From Branchiostoma floridae (Eukaryota > Chordata > Leptocardii > Amphioxiformes > Branchiostomatidae): a stretch of 64,000 bases of DNA. This document shows positions 31,620 to 44,900 of the stretch, piece by piece. The stretch's first letter is position 1. Each line of letters begins with the position of its first letter. The stretch spans positions 20,227,822-20,291,821 of the forward strand of contig NC_049991.1 of NCBI RefSeq assembly GCF_000003815.2. The letters run 5' to 3'. The notes beneath the pieces are model-generated. The model ran no database searches, was not told where the DNA came from, and was given only the letters and a program-made list of their open reading frames with translations. The position numbers and the translations under genes were made by a program.

Positions 31620-32770
31620 CTAAGTCAGGGACTGAACAAAACTGCCCAGATCATATTCCGTCTCATACTGCGCTTGGTCCCACAGCTCTCCCAGTCCCTC
31701 CATAACCCCCTTCATGCCCTCGCCACTTCCATGCGCGTTCCCTGCCCCTGCTGTCCTCCCTCCCTCCTCTCTCTCCTTCCTTTCGTCCAGAGTGAAGAGG
31801 CCGAGGAGCTGGTCGGTGCCCATGGACCGCAGGCTGGAGTTCTCTTGGGAGATCACCGTGTTGGCGATGTTCAACTTGAACTTCTGCAGCCTGGGAAATG
31901 GGAAGGACATTCATAGAAAATGTAGCTCCAGTCTGGAAGAAGTCATCAGCTCAGGGGTTTAGCCAGCATCCGTTTTTCCGTCAATTGACGGAAATTTGCT
32001 CCGTCTGACGGAAAAATTTTAAAACCAATCCGTCAACCTTGAAGGACAAAAATCATTGTTGGAAGCTGCAGGCGGCTTGGGGACGCCGTCCACAGCCGTA
32101 AAAACCACACACTGTTTGTTTTGCTATTGTTATGACTATTGACAATGTGTGTCGGCGCCCTTTCGCATACTATAATATCATTAAAACCCGTTTTTCAAGG
32201 TCTCAGTCCAGTCCTTCTAATTAATTTTCGCGGTTTTCGCTAAGATTGGAATTGGCTGACGGAAAAAAATTTTGAGCTGGCTAAAGCCCTGCATCAGCTG
32301 TATATATCTGGAGTCCAGATATATACAGCTGATGACTTCTTGGTCATGTATGGCTGTTGAAGTTTTTCCCCAAAATACACACTGGTGTAGTCTGTGAAAG
32401 GCTACAAGCATTAGCCCCAAGTGCTCTGCTCAGTCCCATTTTAATCTGCTTGATGTTACAATCATTATGTACCGTGTTGCAAGATATACATGTAATATAT
32501 GTGATATATTGAATGCTATAGTTTACCAAAACACCTGGGAGGCCACTTAGAGCTACAGCTGCCCCAGGTCTGCCAGCTCTAAGATTCATGTCAGACTCTA
32601 GAATGCCAATATGTACATAATATTATGCATGCAACACTTCACCTAATAATTTTGACAGTAATGTGCTTTCATGTACCAATTTTTTGTTACAATCACCAAA
32701 ACCTCACTCAATCCCCAAACGTTGGGCCAGGCAAGGGCTAAGCTTCTTTGCCCAGTACTGATGTAGACAT

Positions 32771-32807
<37 letters not shown>

Positions 32808-35800
32808 GTACTGACCCCATGATTTTCTCCTCCAGAGTTCCCTGAGTGACGAGTCTGTAAACGTTCACCACCTTCTTCTGTCCCAGCCGATGGGCACGGT
32901 CCATTGCCTATGGGGGGAGGGGAAATAAAATATTATAAACTATTGCATATTTTCTATATTTCATTTCATTTCATTTTATGCATTTTGTTTTAACAGGGTT
33001 ATTCATATACAGTCATGTACTGTAAAAAAAATTTTTATGCAAAAATGTTCGTGGTGGGGTTTTGTGTTCGGGTTTTCGCAGTGGACACTTCACCGTGAAC
33101 TTAAAACCACTGCGAACATTTCAGCATGGCAGTAAACGACTACAGTGCAAGGTGCTACTGCAAACTTAAAACCACTGCGAAAAGTCCCTTTTCCCGCCAC
33201 CGCAAAATTAAATCCCCGCAAACTTAAATGCATTTACAGTAATTACCTGGAGGTCTCGCATGGGGTTCCAGTCGTGCTCCACAAAGATGACTGTGTCTGC
33301 CCCGGTCAGGTTCAGCCCCAACCCACCCACGTGGGTCGTCAGCAGCAGCAGGTCGATGGAGGGGTCGTTGTTAAACCTTACAGAACGGAACAGAAATGAA
33401 GTACCATTTACGATAGAATATTGCCGGTGCTTTACATCATTACAGGCTACAAAACAGACCCTTGCATATACCAGTAGTCAGACCCTACTTTGTATACAAT
33501 GAACATTGTGCAGTATGGCCATCATCATAGATTCTGACCTTTATAACTCATATCAACCATCAAGCATCGGTTATGGCTTTAAGTTAACAGTCCTATATGA
33601 GAATGACAATCTACGCCACATCGGTACTACTAAGCTGACTCGGGTCTGTTACCAAGTTCTTTTCTACAGATCCATCTCTGCCACAATCATAACAAATTAA
33701 ACATAATGATATAAAAAAGAAACCATACACCAAGTAGTGCTCTTTACTGTCTAGTAAGTGCATTTTAGTCCAGAACGCTGCTGCAACCAGTAGAGGATTG
33801 GTAGCCAAACAGCTAATTCTATACTTCAGTGTGTGAGGGGTTAATAAAGTGTTACCTGTTGACAATGGAAGTGAAGGGTTAATAAAGTGTTACCTGTTGA
33901 CAATGGAAGTGAAGGGTTAATAAAGTGTTACCTGTTGACAATGGAATGTCTGGCCCCCGCAGGAATGGACCCATCCAACCTGAGGTACGTCACACTGGGC
34001 ATGTGGGCTCTGCAAAACATTTTATGTGGATATGTGTCAATGAAGGTTAGACATCCAGGTAATAAGATACGCTAAAAGCAGTTACTCAAGCAACTGGATA
34101 TGATTTTGGGAACGGTCAGACATTTCAGGTAGAATCCGCTTCATCTCTTCTGCATATTAATTATTAGTTAGGATAAAACATGCTCTTCAACTAGATCTCT
34201 TTACATATCAATTAATAGCTTAGCATATAAAAACCTGCACTCCAACAAGACCTCTACAGTGTCACTGACGAGTCCATTCACCCCAGGACAGAAAAACGTT
34301 TCAGGATTCTGAAACATCTAACTGTTTCCTATTGCTACTTAGCATTCCAAATTCTTAACCCATAAATTCTGAATATTACTAAAGCTTGGTATGTCACCCC
34401 CTTGGACTTGGTGTAGCCTTAGTAGATAGTAAGAGTTATCTGTATCTGTATCTATATAGCTGGTATAACCGCCCTTCGGCAGAACACACAAGTGGCGTAA
34501 CATGCCAGTGAACAAACAAACAAAAAATTTGGTGTAGCCTTACTTTAGGAGGTCCTTCTCCAGAATGTCCAGCATGCTCTTGAGCTGGCAGAACACCAGG
34601 GCCCGGTGCTGACCAACCACAGCGTCCGACAGGAGGTCTGACGTCTGGCCGCTGTCGGGAACTCCGATCCCACAATCCAACAGGAGCTGTCTGGGAACAA
34701 CAGATTAGAGCATACATGGCACTATTATGTGTACATTCTGAGGTACACTTACAGTCAAACCTATACTTAGTCTATTAGTGACCAAGTTTAAGTCTGGACC
34801 ACTGAGTCCGACAGGAGGTCAGACGTCTGTCCGCTGTCGGGAGCTCCGATCCCACAGTCCAGCAGGAGCTGTCTGGGAAGAACAGACTTAATCGTGTTTG
34901 AAAGGTGGTAATCTCAGATAAATAAGTGAAGGAATGAATGGATGAAGTCCAGCAGGAGTTCTATGGGGACAACAGATTTGATCAGAGGTGATCCCAGATG
35001 CATGAATGAGTGAGTGAATGAATGGAAGAATGAATGGTTGAATGAATTATTAAATGGATAGATGATACAATTACAACAGAAGATGGAATGAAATAAGGAA
35101 TGGATAAATGAATGAATGATTGAATAAATAGTTGGGTGATTGAATGGAAGATTGAAGGAGCGATTGAATGACTGAATGGATGAATAGGAGAATGAATGAA
35201 TGGATCAAAACCATATCGGATTATGATTTATCCTCCTTAACAAACTGATAAATTGATCTAACATCCAACAAAACTTCACCACTAACCTGAGAGCTGTCAG
35301 TTTGGCCGAGTGTTGGATGTCATCCAGAGAGGACTGCTGTGCCTTTAGCTGTAGCGCCACCTGTTGGAACTCGGGATGACTGCAGGACAGCACCAGCTTC
35401 GGGTGGTTACACACCTTCTGTAGGTACTGCAAAGCCTGCCAGGAAATATTACATGAGAAAAATTCAATCTTGTGGGCCCAAAGATCTTTTTTTCTTTTGC
35501 TTACAAAAGCTACTACCTACATTCTACAGCTACCATGATTAGTCTATCTGGTATGGTAAACAAAAATACAGTTCAAAGTTTAAAAAGAAATGGATGCCAC
35601 AACTGTTGAGGGGTCTGGGGGCATCCTCCCCCTGCAACGTTTTTATTGAATAACCCTCAGAAACACTCTTTCCTGCATTTTGAGGGCGAAATTCAATTAA
35701 ATAAAGCCAACATCTTTATGGTAACCTTTGTTGCAAGACAACAGAAAGATCTCTGACACTGGTTGAAACACAGTGTAGGGGATACAAATCACAGAGTGGG

Positions 35801-35988
35801 ATCCCCCGACACTCAACTGTGTTGGAAAGAACCCTGCTGTTAGACAGGATTTTAGTCCTTAGTGTTTTTACCTGAAAAATGTGCGTTGTCCGTTTTGGCT
35901 TCTCCTCCTCATCTGCAGTTGCCATGGTGATGGAATCCTCCACGCCCTTCCTGGCCTGGGACTTGGCAAAGTCCTCGTACAGCTGAAC
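31620..35988 (-). CDS. BTAF1: BTAF1 exons 33-39: Snf2 C-terminal lobe and tail
   Basis: Segments in order: [15 protein letters not shown] (35.9 kb), [15 protein letters not shown] (35.4 kb), [17 protein letters not shown] (34.6 kb), [19 protein letters not shown] (33.9 kb), motif [19 protein letters not shown] and [12 protein letters not shown] (33.3 kb), motif [21 protein letters not shown] (32.9 kb) with the arginine finger RAHRLGQ, and the tail [20 protein letters not shown] to FVQSLT, stop TAG at 31620-31622. The tail, which acts as a bridge to TBP in the family, carries a glycine-rich insert where human has TSTSGKAS. Confidence 0.96.
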
Positions 35989-38900
35989 CTGTGGGAATAG
36001 GTCAGGGGTCAATAAGTCAGGAGTCAATAGGTCAGGGGTCCACAGGTCAGGGGTCATCCTCCACACCCTTTTTGGCCTGTAACTTGGTAAATTCTACGTA
36101 CAGCTGAACCGTCAGAAGGGAATAGGTCAGGGGTCAATAGGTCAGGGGTCATTTTCATGTAATGACAAATTGTTCACAAATGGACTATATCTGACTGGAA
36201 CTCATTTCCGTACAATGTCATGATCTAACAGACTGCAAAGCCAACCAACTTCATGGATTATGGTCCAACTACATACATGCACCTGTAGGGTTGAGGGATA
36301 ATTGTAACATTGTGACAAAGAAATTGACAAACTTGGGATTAGATATCAACAGAGGTTTACCCTTTACAGCAGACACAAGCTCAATGTACAGAAACCAGAA
36401 ATGGGTGAACTCCAGCACCTCTCAAAAAGCAGCACCACGGACAGATGTCATCATTTTGGCATTGTTAGGTAATACGCGACAATCCAATCTCGTTGGGAGG
36501 TCTCGCGAGACTGTAATCTGGCCGCGCGCGCGCGTGATTTGACAGTCGGACGGTAACAGCCTTCAGCAGCCCAGCGGCTAACAATGGCTTCTCCCAGCAT
36601 CGACTCGATCGAGTCAACTTCAGAGATTCGTTGTGCTTTTATTTGGCAACATCCGCCGGTAAATCGGCATGCCATGAGCAGATAATATTGTTGTGAACCT
36701 ATGGACTCGATATCGTGCTGTAAATTTGCAAATTTCTGGTCATTTTTCACAATTTTTGACGGGCGGTTTATGCTTGCTTGTCGTGAGAAAAACGTGCATA
36801 TAGGCGCGTCGCCTTACTTGTAGTTACTCGGATAAGTTTGGCTCAAGCCGTAAAAATATCCCACAAAAGCTTACAAGTACCATCATTGGATCCTTGTAGA
36901 TCCAAACTCGTAAGACTTTCGGCGATTTTGATCGTAAATTAGTCGATGGCAACATATCGGCCTTTGGGAGTTTACGCGTACGTGAGTTGGGGAGGGGGGC
37001 GTGTTTCCGCGTATATGCGTTCGTTTTGATCAAGGCGGAGTCACTTTTCCGACTATGTCTATGATTTCAGTTTTCGCCGGATGAAACTCCACAAAAACGT
37101 GAACATATCGATGTAGGGTCCTTCTGGGTAGAAATCTAGCATGGTTTCGGCGGCTTTGTGGGCAACTTTTTATTGGTTAACTTCATACGTGATGAGTGGG
37201 TGTGTCTGCAAATGTATAACGTTTGGCATTTGCTGTTCTTTTTCAGATCAACGCGTCGCGATCGAAATTCACATCAGCAGGGAAATACTGCAAATTATAT
37301 GGATGCAATAGCCGTATTTCGTGTTTTATAAAAGATGTCTTAACATATGTTCTTACTCGATCTCGTAGAGCTTTGCAACTCATGCTTTTGAGAAATGATA
37401 ATTACATGTATATATCATTAGTGTTTTTTCCAAATGATTGAGAAGTTCTCATAGCATTTACAGTATTGACGAAAATAAGCATCCGATAAGTAATACTGTT
37501 GGGAAATGGTAATGTTTCATACACATAATCATTCAATGTACATTGTATTAAAATGTGAACTTTCAACATCTCTGACTGTTTTTGTGTGGCATAATTTTTG
37601 CAACAAATGAGACATCGTCCTACTCAGACCTAAGACAGGTAAGCCGTAAGGTGTCCACTTCCCTGTGCTATACATAGTAGTCCACTGTATTCTGCCGATG
37701 CAGTGGTCTGGACACTCTGCATCAACAATCAGTCTTTCTTCATACATACCATAAAGTTTCTTACCTCCTTTGGCTCTTTGAGTGAACAGCTCCGGTAGTA
37801 TGGCTGTTTTGTGAAAGTGGTCAAGCTTTGGGATATTCTTCTTCTGCCATTCTGAGTCTACTTTAATTCGTTCGCAGAATAAATTATCCCTGCCAAAGTA
37901 GACAACGAAGTCCGCCCAATTTAAGTTACAGCAATAGACATTCCCTTGCACTTGGTGGTGGTACCTGTGTGACGTCTTGAGTGCTACACTGCTGTCTACC
38001 TTTGTTCTTTGGACTGCCTATTTTAGCGTGAGTCCTTTCTTTGAATGGGGACACAATGAATACACGAATGCGTTACTGGAAATACATGCAGTAGATGTAC
38101 ACATTTCCCGTTAAAAAGTATAAAAAACGCACATTTCTAATTTCATGTTCATGGTGAAATTATCCCTTCCGAGCTGTCTTTTTACCAGACAATCCCAGTG
38201 CTTAAGTAACGTGTTATCATCAAGTACATTTGGGGGGATCTTGAAAAACATGATGCACGTTGGCACTTTCTCTTCATTGACACACTTGGACTGACGGCTA
38301 TTGCATCCATATGATTTGCAGTATTTCCCTGCTGATGTGAATTTCGATCGCGACGCGTTGATCTGAAAAAGAACAGCAAATGCCAAACGTTATACATTTG
38401 CAGACACACCCACTCATTACATATTACGTTAACCAAAAAAGTCGGCCACAAAGCCGCCGAAACCATGCTAGATTTCTACCCAGAAGGACCCTACATCGAT
38501 ATGTTCACGTTTTTGTGGAGTTTTATCTGGCGAAAACTGAAATCATAGTCGGAAAAGTGACTCCGCCTTGATCAAAACGAACGCATATACGCGGAAACAC
38601 GCCCCCCTCCCCAACTCACGTACGCGTAAACTCCCAAAGGCCGATATGTTGCCATCGACTAATTTACGATCAAAATCGCCGAAAGTCTTACGAGTTTGGA
38701 TCTACAAGGATCCAATGATGGTACTTGTAAGCTTTTGTGGGATATTTTTACGGCTTGAGCCAAACTTATCCGAGTAACTACAAGTAAGGCGACGCGCCTA
38801 TATGCACGTTTTTCTCACGACAAGCAAGCATAAACCGCCCGTCAAAAATTGTGAAAAATGACCAGAAATTTGCAAATTTACAGCACGATATCGAGTCCAT

Positions 38901-41900
38901 AGGTTCACAACAATATTATCTGCTCATGGCATGCCGATTTACCGGCGGATGTTGCCAAATAAAAGCATAACGAATCTCTGAAGTTGACTCGATCGAGTCG
39001 ATGCTGGGAGAAGCCATTGTTGTTAGCCGCTGGGCTGCTGAAGGCTGTTACCGTCCGACTGTCAAATCACGCGCGCGCGCGGCCAGATTACAGTCTCGCG
39101 AGACCTCCCAACGAGATTGGATTGTCGCGTATTACATGCTGGAATGTCAATTTGAAGGTCTCATTGATGTATTACTCCGGTTGGGCACCTTAAAAGAGAT
39201 CCGAGCCAAAAAATAAACGGCTGCATGGACACATGTTTTTAGCAGCGAGAAAATCCCTTTCAACCAGCCAAACTGATCTCAAAAGTTAGATTGGTAAAAG
39301 CTTATTTGCAACTGAAGAAATTAGCAGGTAACGTTTTGCAGCCGTGCGCTAGGTCGGAGGTACACAGTCCTAGCTTCTGAGTAGTGCAGTTGTACACTAA
39401 CAGCGAAAAAGTGCCTTTCAAAAATTCACAACTGTTTCCCCTCACCTGTAGCTGGCTGAGCTCACAGTAGTAGTCCTGGATGATTTTGGGAGGCAGGTCC
39501 TGTAAGACATCTTCCTTCATCCTCCTCAGGAGGAACGGCAGCACCTGTCGGTGGAGTGCCTCCATGGCTAGGGCACCTGCACAGGGACCAATCAATCAAT
39601 CAATCAATTAATGTTTAATTTTACAAACAATCATAGACAATCATCATCATCACTGACAACATACTTATTTTTAAGATATATATTGGACAAAGGAATCACA
39701 TGTATAATCAATCTATCAATAATCTGCATCAGTTGCTGTTGAAGTTATATTTACTGCAACAACTGACAGGCACTCAGTCTGCAAGAACACAGATTTGGGT
39801 ACAATACAAATGGGAAACAGAGTACAACAGCTACTGCTACTGTAATATTACACACAAAAGCAGATAGAATTAATGAACAATTAGTACGAAATGTGCATCT
39901 TCCTTCCTTCTAATCAAACCAGGTGTGAAACTCACAAGACTCCATCTCTCCTGCCTCCTGCAGGTGAGAAACCCTTAATCCCTCTTACCTGCTTCTTGCT
40001 CCTTGGAGGAGCTCTTGGCATCACGGGACTGCAGGATGGGCTTGCCATATTTGGCCATGAACTGCTTCTCTGTACCCAGAAATCCTGGCATCAGGAAGTC
40101 AAACAGCGACCACAGCTCCAGGACATTGTTCTACAGGATAGAGGGAAGAAATGAAGAACAGGATGGACGAATGAAGAAGTCAAACAGCAACGATAGCTCC
40201 AGAACATTGTTCTAAAGGAGAGAGGGAAGGAATGAAGAACTGTATGGATGAATGAGGAGTCAAACAGCAACCACAGTTCCAGCACATTGTTCTATAGGAG
40301 AGGGGGAAGGAATGAAGAACCGGATGGATGAATGAGGAAGTCAAACAGCGACCACAGCTCCAGCACATTGTTCTACAGGAGAGGGGGAAGGAATGAAGAA
40401 CTGGATGGATGAATGAGGAAGTCAAACAGCGACCACAGCTCCAGCACATTGTTCTACAGGAGAGAGGGAAGGAATGAAGAACTTGATGGATGAATGAGGA
40501 AGTCAAACAGCGACCACAGCTCCAGCACATTGTTCTACAGGAGAGAGGGAAGGAATGAAGAACTTGATGGATGAATGAGGAAGTCAAACAGCGACCACAG
40601 CTCCAGCACATTGTTCTACAGGAGAGAGGGAAGGAATGAAGAACTTGATGGATGAATGAGGGAGTCAAACAGCGACCACAGCTCCAGCACATTGTTCTAC
40701 AGGAGAGGGGGAAGGAATGAAGAACTTGATGGATGAATGAGGGAGTCAAACAGCGACCACAGTTCCAGCACATTGTTCTACAGGAGAGGGAAGGAATGAA
40801 GAACAGGATGGATGAATGAGGGAGTCAAACAGCGACCACAGTTCCAGGACATTGTTCTACAGGAGAGGGGGAAGGAATGAAGAACTGGATGGATGAATCA
40901 ATGAATTGATTAATCAATTAATTAATCAATCAATCAATCAATCGAAAGAAGCTAGAAAAGGGTGATTTGGACTCTGTAATATCCTTGTCCATTGAGCATC
41001 TGGAAGGCATAACACCTGTACTCTAAAGGGGAGAATAAAGCAAAGAATATCGAACACTGGATAAGCAAGAATGATATTTAAAAGAAAAGAATAGTAGATA
41101 CTGTACCTGAATGGGTGTGCCGGACAGTATCAGTCTGTGGTTGGCCTGTAACTGCTTCACAGCTTTGGAAATCTTGTAACAAACAAAGTTGAATATCAAA
41201 TGTATATCATGCAATATTCAATCATTTTACCTACAGTTTAGGAATCAACATAATGCACAAGTTCTTTAAATGTCTGCATTGTTATGGTAAGTACAAGTGT
41301 GTCAACCAAAGATACAGAAAATGATCATCCAACCTTCATATCATACTATTTAATGACAGATATCATTCATAAATGAAAAAAAAAACATTTAATTCTCACT
41401 CACCTTCGTTTTACCATTCTTGATGATGTGCCCTTCATCCAGGATGCAGTAGTTCCACTGGATGGTCCTGGTGAAGTAAGAATAAGATCAGATAATTCTT
41501 AAACTAGTTTAATTTCGACTGAAGAGCAAAAATTTGGGTGAGTCTAATTTTTTAGCTGGATATTACATTTAAACTAGTTCAAGAATGACTTCTACCAAGT
41601 TGAACAAAGATGAAATTTCAAGTTCATATCAGACAATAATTACTATTATTATACACATTTTAGTAAGTATACAATAATTGCATTTGCCAAATATTTTCTC
41701 CATAAAATATCCAAAGATCTGAAGAATTAAAACCCACAAACCTGAAGAAGTCAATGTCGTTCCTGACAATGTCGTAAGATACCACCACAAGGTTGTGTTT
41801 CTTCACTCTGCTCCTTAACCTGAGAAGGAAAAGAGAAATTTTTAAGAAATGGACTAGGAAAAATCTTCAAGTCAGCAATGAAGGAAGTAAAATTGTCCTC

Positions 41901-44900
41901 ACTACAGAAATGACCAACATCTTGAAAAATGTCTTTGTAACTCAAAACAATCTCAAAAAACAAAATGTACCAATTGCACACTTCTATTTTCAGAGCCACA
42001 GTGACTGTCACTGTGTCAAACATTTAGCTGAAGTGCAGAAGGACCACCTGGCCAATGTTACCACTTTTTATGTAGATATACTATCTAATTGACAAAGAAA
42101 TTAACAATCCTGATTACAGGACCTGACCACACAAACCAGATTTTATTGCTTTTCGTGAGCAGTTTTGAAAATTTTGACAATAATTTCTAACCAACCTGTT
42201 TCTCTCGGACGGGGGTCCTGTATAGTGCAGGGGGTTGACTAACCTGTTTCTTTCGGAGGGGGGTCCTGTGTAGTGCAGGGGGTTGACTAACCTGTTTCTT
42301 TCGGAGGGGGGTCCTGTGTAGTGCAGGGGGTTCACTTATCTGTTTCTCTCAGAGGGGGGGTCCTGTATAGTTCAGGGGGTTGACTAACTTGTTTCTCTCG
42401 GAGGGGGGTCCCGTGTAGTGCGGGGGGTTGTCACTAACCTGTTTTGCTCGGAGGGGGGTCCCGTGTAGTTCAGGGGGTTGACTAACCTGTTCCTCTCGGA
42501 GGGGGGTCCTGTGTAGTGCAGGGGGTTGACTAACCTGTTTCTCTCGGAGGGGGGTCCTGTGTAGTGCAGGGGGTTGACTAACCTGTTCCTCTCGGAGGGG
42601 GTCCTGTGTGGTGCAGGGGGTTGACTAACCTGTTTCTCTCGGAGGGGGGTCCTGTGTAGTGCAGGGGGTTCACTAACCTGTTTCTCTCGGAGGGGGGTGC
42701 TGTGTAGTTCAGGGGGTTGACTAACCTGTTTCTCTCGGAGGGGGGTCCCGTGTAGTTCAGGGGGTTCACTAACCTGTTTCTCTCGGAGGGGGGTCCTGTG
42801 TAGTTCAGGGGGTTGACTAGCCTGTTTCTCTTGGAGGGGGGTCCTGTATAGTTCAGGGGGTTCACTAACCTGTTTCTCTCGGAGGGGGGTCCCGTATAGT
42901 TCAGGGGGTTCACTAACCTGTTTCTCTCGGAGGGGGGTCCTGTATAGTTCAGGGGGGTGACTAACCTGTTTCTCTCGGAGGGGGGTCCCGTGTAGTGCAG
43001 GGGGTTGACTAACCTGTTTCTCTCGGAGGGGGGTCCTGTGTAGTGCAGGAGGTTGACTAACCTGTTTCTCTCGGAGGGGGGTCCTGTATAGTACAGGGGG
43101 TTCACTAACCTGTTTCTCTCGGAGGGGGGTCCCGTGTAGTGCAGGGGGTTGACTAACCTGTTCCTCTCGGAGGGGGGTCCCGTGTAGTGCAGGGGGTTGA
43201 GGTGCTCCAGGGACACGAACTTCTCCACTTCGTACACCCAGTGTCCCGTCAGTGTGGGGGGGCAGACCACGATGGAGGGGAGGGGGGCACAATCCGCGTG
43301 ACGGGACTTCTGCAGAGACAAAATATAAGAGAAGGGCATGCGTGGGTCATAAGAGATGTTTTACCATTGTTGTAAGTATAGAATAGAGTAGATATTAAAA
43401 AAATGCAGATAGTATGGTGTTCCCGTTCTCCCCCCCAATGAGCAGTGAATAAGCTCTGGTTGAGATAGAAGTCTAGTCTGGAGGAAATTGGTCAGACAGA
43501 GAGTCTGGACTGAAGGTCCAGGGGAGGGAGACTAGAAAGATCTTGGAGAGAAGTGGCAAATAAAAGGATTGCGGACAGCACGTATTGTCTCCACCTCAAT
43601 GAATCTAAAGAACCTGTAACCACCATTATATAAGGTGAGAAAACCATGTCACTAATAACATTCACACAAAAAAAGCTCAGAGAGAAGTGCACAGTCTCTA
43701 TATGTTTAGACTAGTCTTAAATTTGATGTACACGACCTTATGCAAAGTGACCCATTATGTCATTAGAACTACAAGACAACTCTGTGTAGAGTATCTGACA
43801 CCAAACTTTGTTTTTGAGCGTAGCTTACATTTACCTACCACTTTAAAGTATGACAACAAAAATGAAAAAAGAAGTTTTCTACTAATAACAAATTTATTTA
43901 TCAGAAAGCCACAGTGACTAGATGCACTGTACAGATAGTATAGAGTATCTTACCCTATACTCTGCTGCCCTATGGTAGTGGTCCCCTGCCACTATACACA
44001 GAGACTGCAGTGTCTTCCCCAGACCCATATCATCACACAGGATGCCGTGCAGTTTGTATTTGTTCAGGAACGCCAGCCAGTTCACGCCATCCTGGAAATT
44101 GGGAAGAATTCATTACAAATTCTGAAGAACACCTGGACTGACCATAAAAAAAACAATTGATTCAAAGTTTATGATTTTTTGGGAGGTGTTGTAAGTTGGA
44201 CAAAAGAATTTAAATTCTAATCCGAAAATTTTACTAACTTAAAGAAAACATGGCGCTAACTTACAGTAAGACATTCTAAGACACTGAAGGAAGGTATTTG
44301 AAACATCTATTTAGAGAATTTACGTGATTGATTTATTCAAAGTATCAAAATGTTCTACATGGATGTTGGACTTTTATGTAAATTAACATAATCATGTATC
44401 TAAGTACAGAAATGTCCCAGACACTAATGGTTCATCAAATCTGTTGTGGTTTGATATTGACAGTTTCACAGAAATGTTCAAGATTTTGCATTCATATTTT
44501 AACACAAATTTGATGTTGATGATGTAGAGCAGGACAGGTAAATGGAGTCCAAGGTCTTCTTTATAATAACCTGTTGGTATTTCCTGAGTTCAGCCTGGAT
44601 GGGGACAGGCACCAGGTAGTTGTCCAGCAACTGTTCCAGTCCTTACCTGTTGGTACTTCCTGAGTTCAGCCTGGATGGGTACAGGCACCAGGTAGTTGTC
44701 CACCCTGGAGTTATCCAGCAGCTGTTCCAGGCCTTACCTGTTGGTATTTCCTGAGCTCAGCCTGGATGGGAACAGGCACCAGGTAGTTGTCCAGCAGCTG
44801 TTCCAGTCCTTACCTGTTGGTGTTTCCTGAGCTCAGCCTGGATGGGTACAGGCACCAGGTAGTTGTCCACCCTGGAGTTATCCAGCAACTGTTCCAGTCC

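Larger units (their letters stand above)
36469..39135 (-). mobile_element. 2.67-kb DNA transposon with ~845-bp inverted arms, THAP and YqaJ-type fragments
   Basis: The left arm 36469 to about 37315 is mirrored by about 38293 to 39135, starting with GTAATACGCGACAATCCAAT at both ends. A 69-codon frame is identical in the two arms, so the insertion is recent. The inner 1 kb is on the minus strand. A segment at 38.38-38.11 kb has a THAP-like zinc finger pattern ([11 protein letters not shown], then MFFKIPP and HWDCLVKR). A segment at 37.95-37.53 kb resembles the end of a YqaJ/lambda-exonuclease fold ([19 protein letters not shown], then HKTAILPEL). Kolobok-type elements carry THAP domains, but the class is uncertain. 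No target duplication is identified. It lies in BTAF1 intron 32. Confidence 0.8.

Noticed and set aside
40180-40773. 197-codon periodic cysteine-rich frame ([12 protein letters not shown] units)
   Set aside because: It is an off-frame reading of the ~81-bp exon 31 edge array; the true frame there codes [13 protein letters not shown].
40131-40900. CRISPR-like or satellite array
   Set aside because: Repeats are contiguous, contain exon sequence and splice sites, and have no unique spacers; the DNA is eukaryotic.
42384-43339. Long minus-strand frames of 253-302 codons as an independent repeat-protein gene
   Set aside because: They are the 48-bp donor-edge minisatellite of BTAF1 exon 27; the unit contains a splice donor and both long frames come from its multiple-of-3 length.
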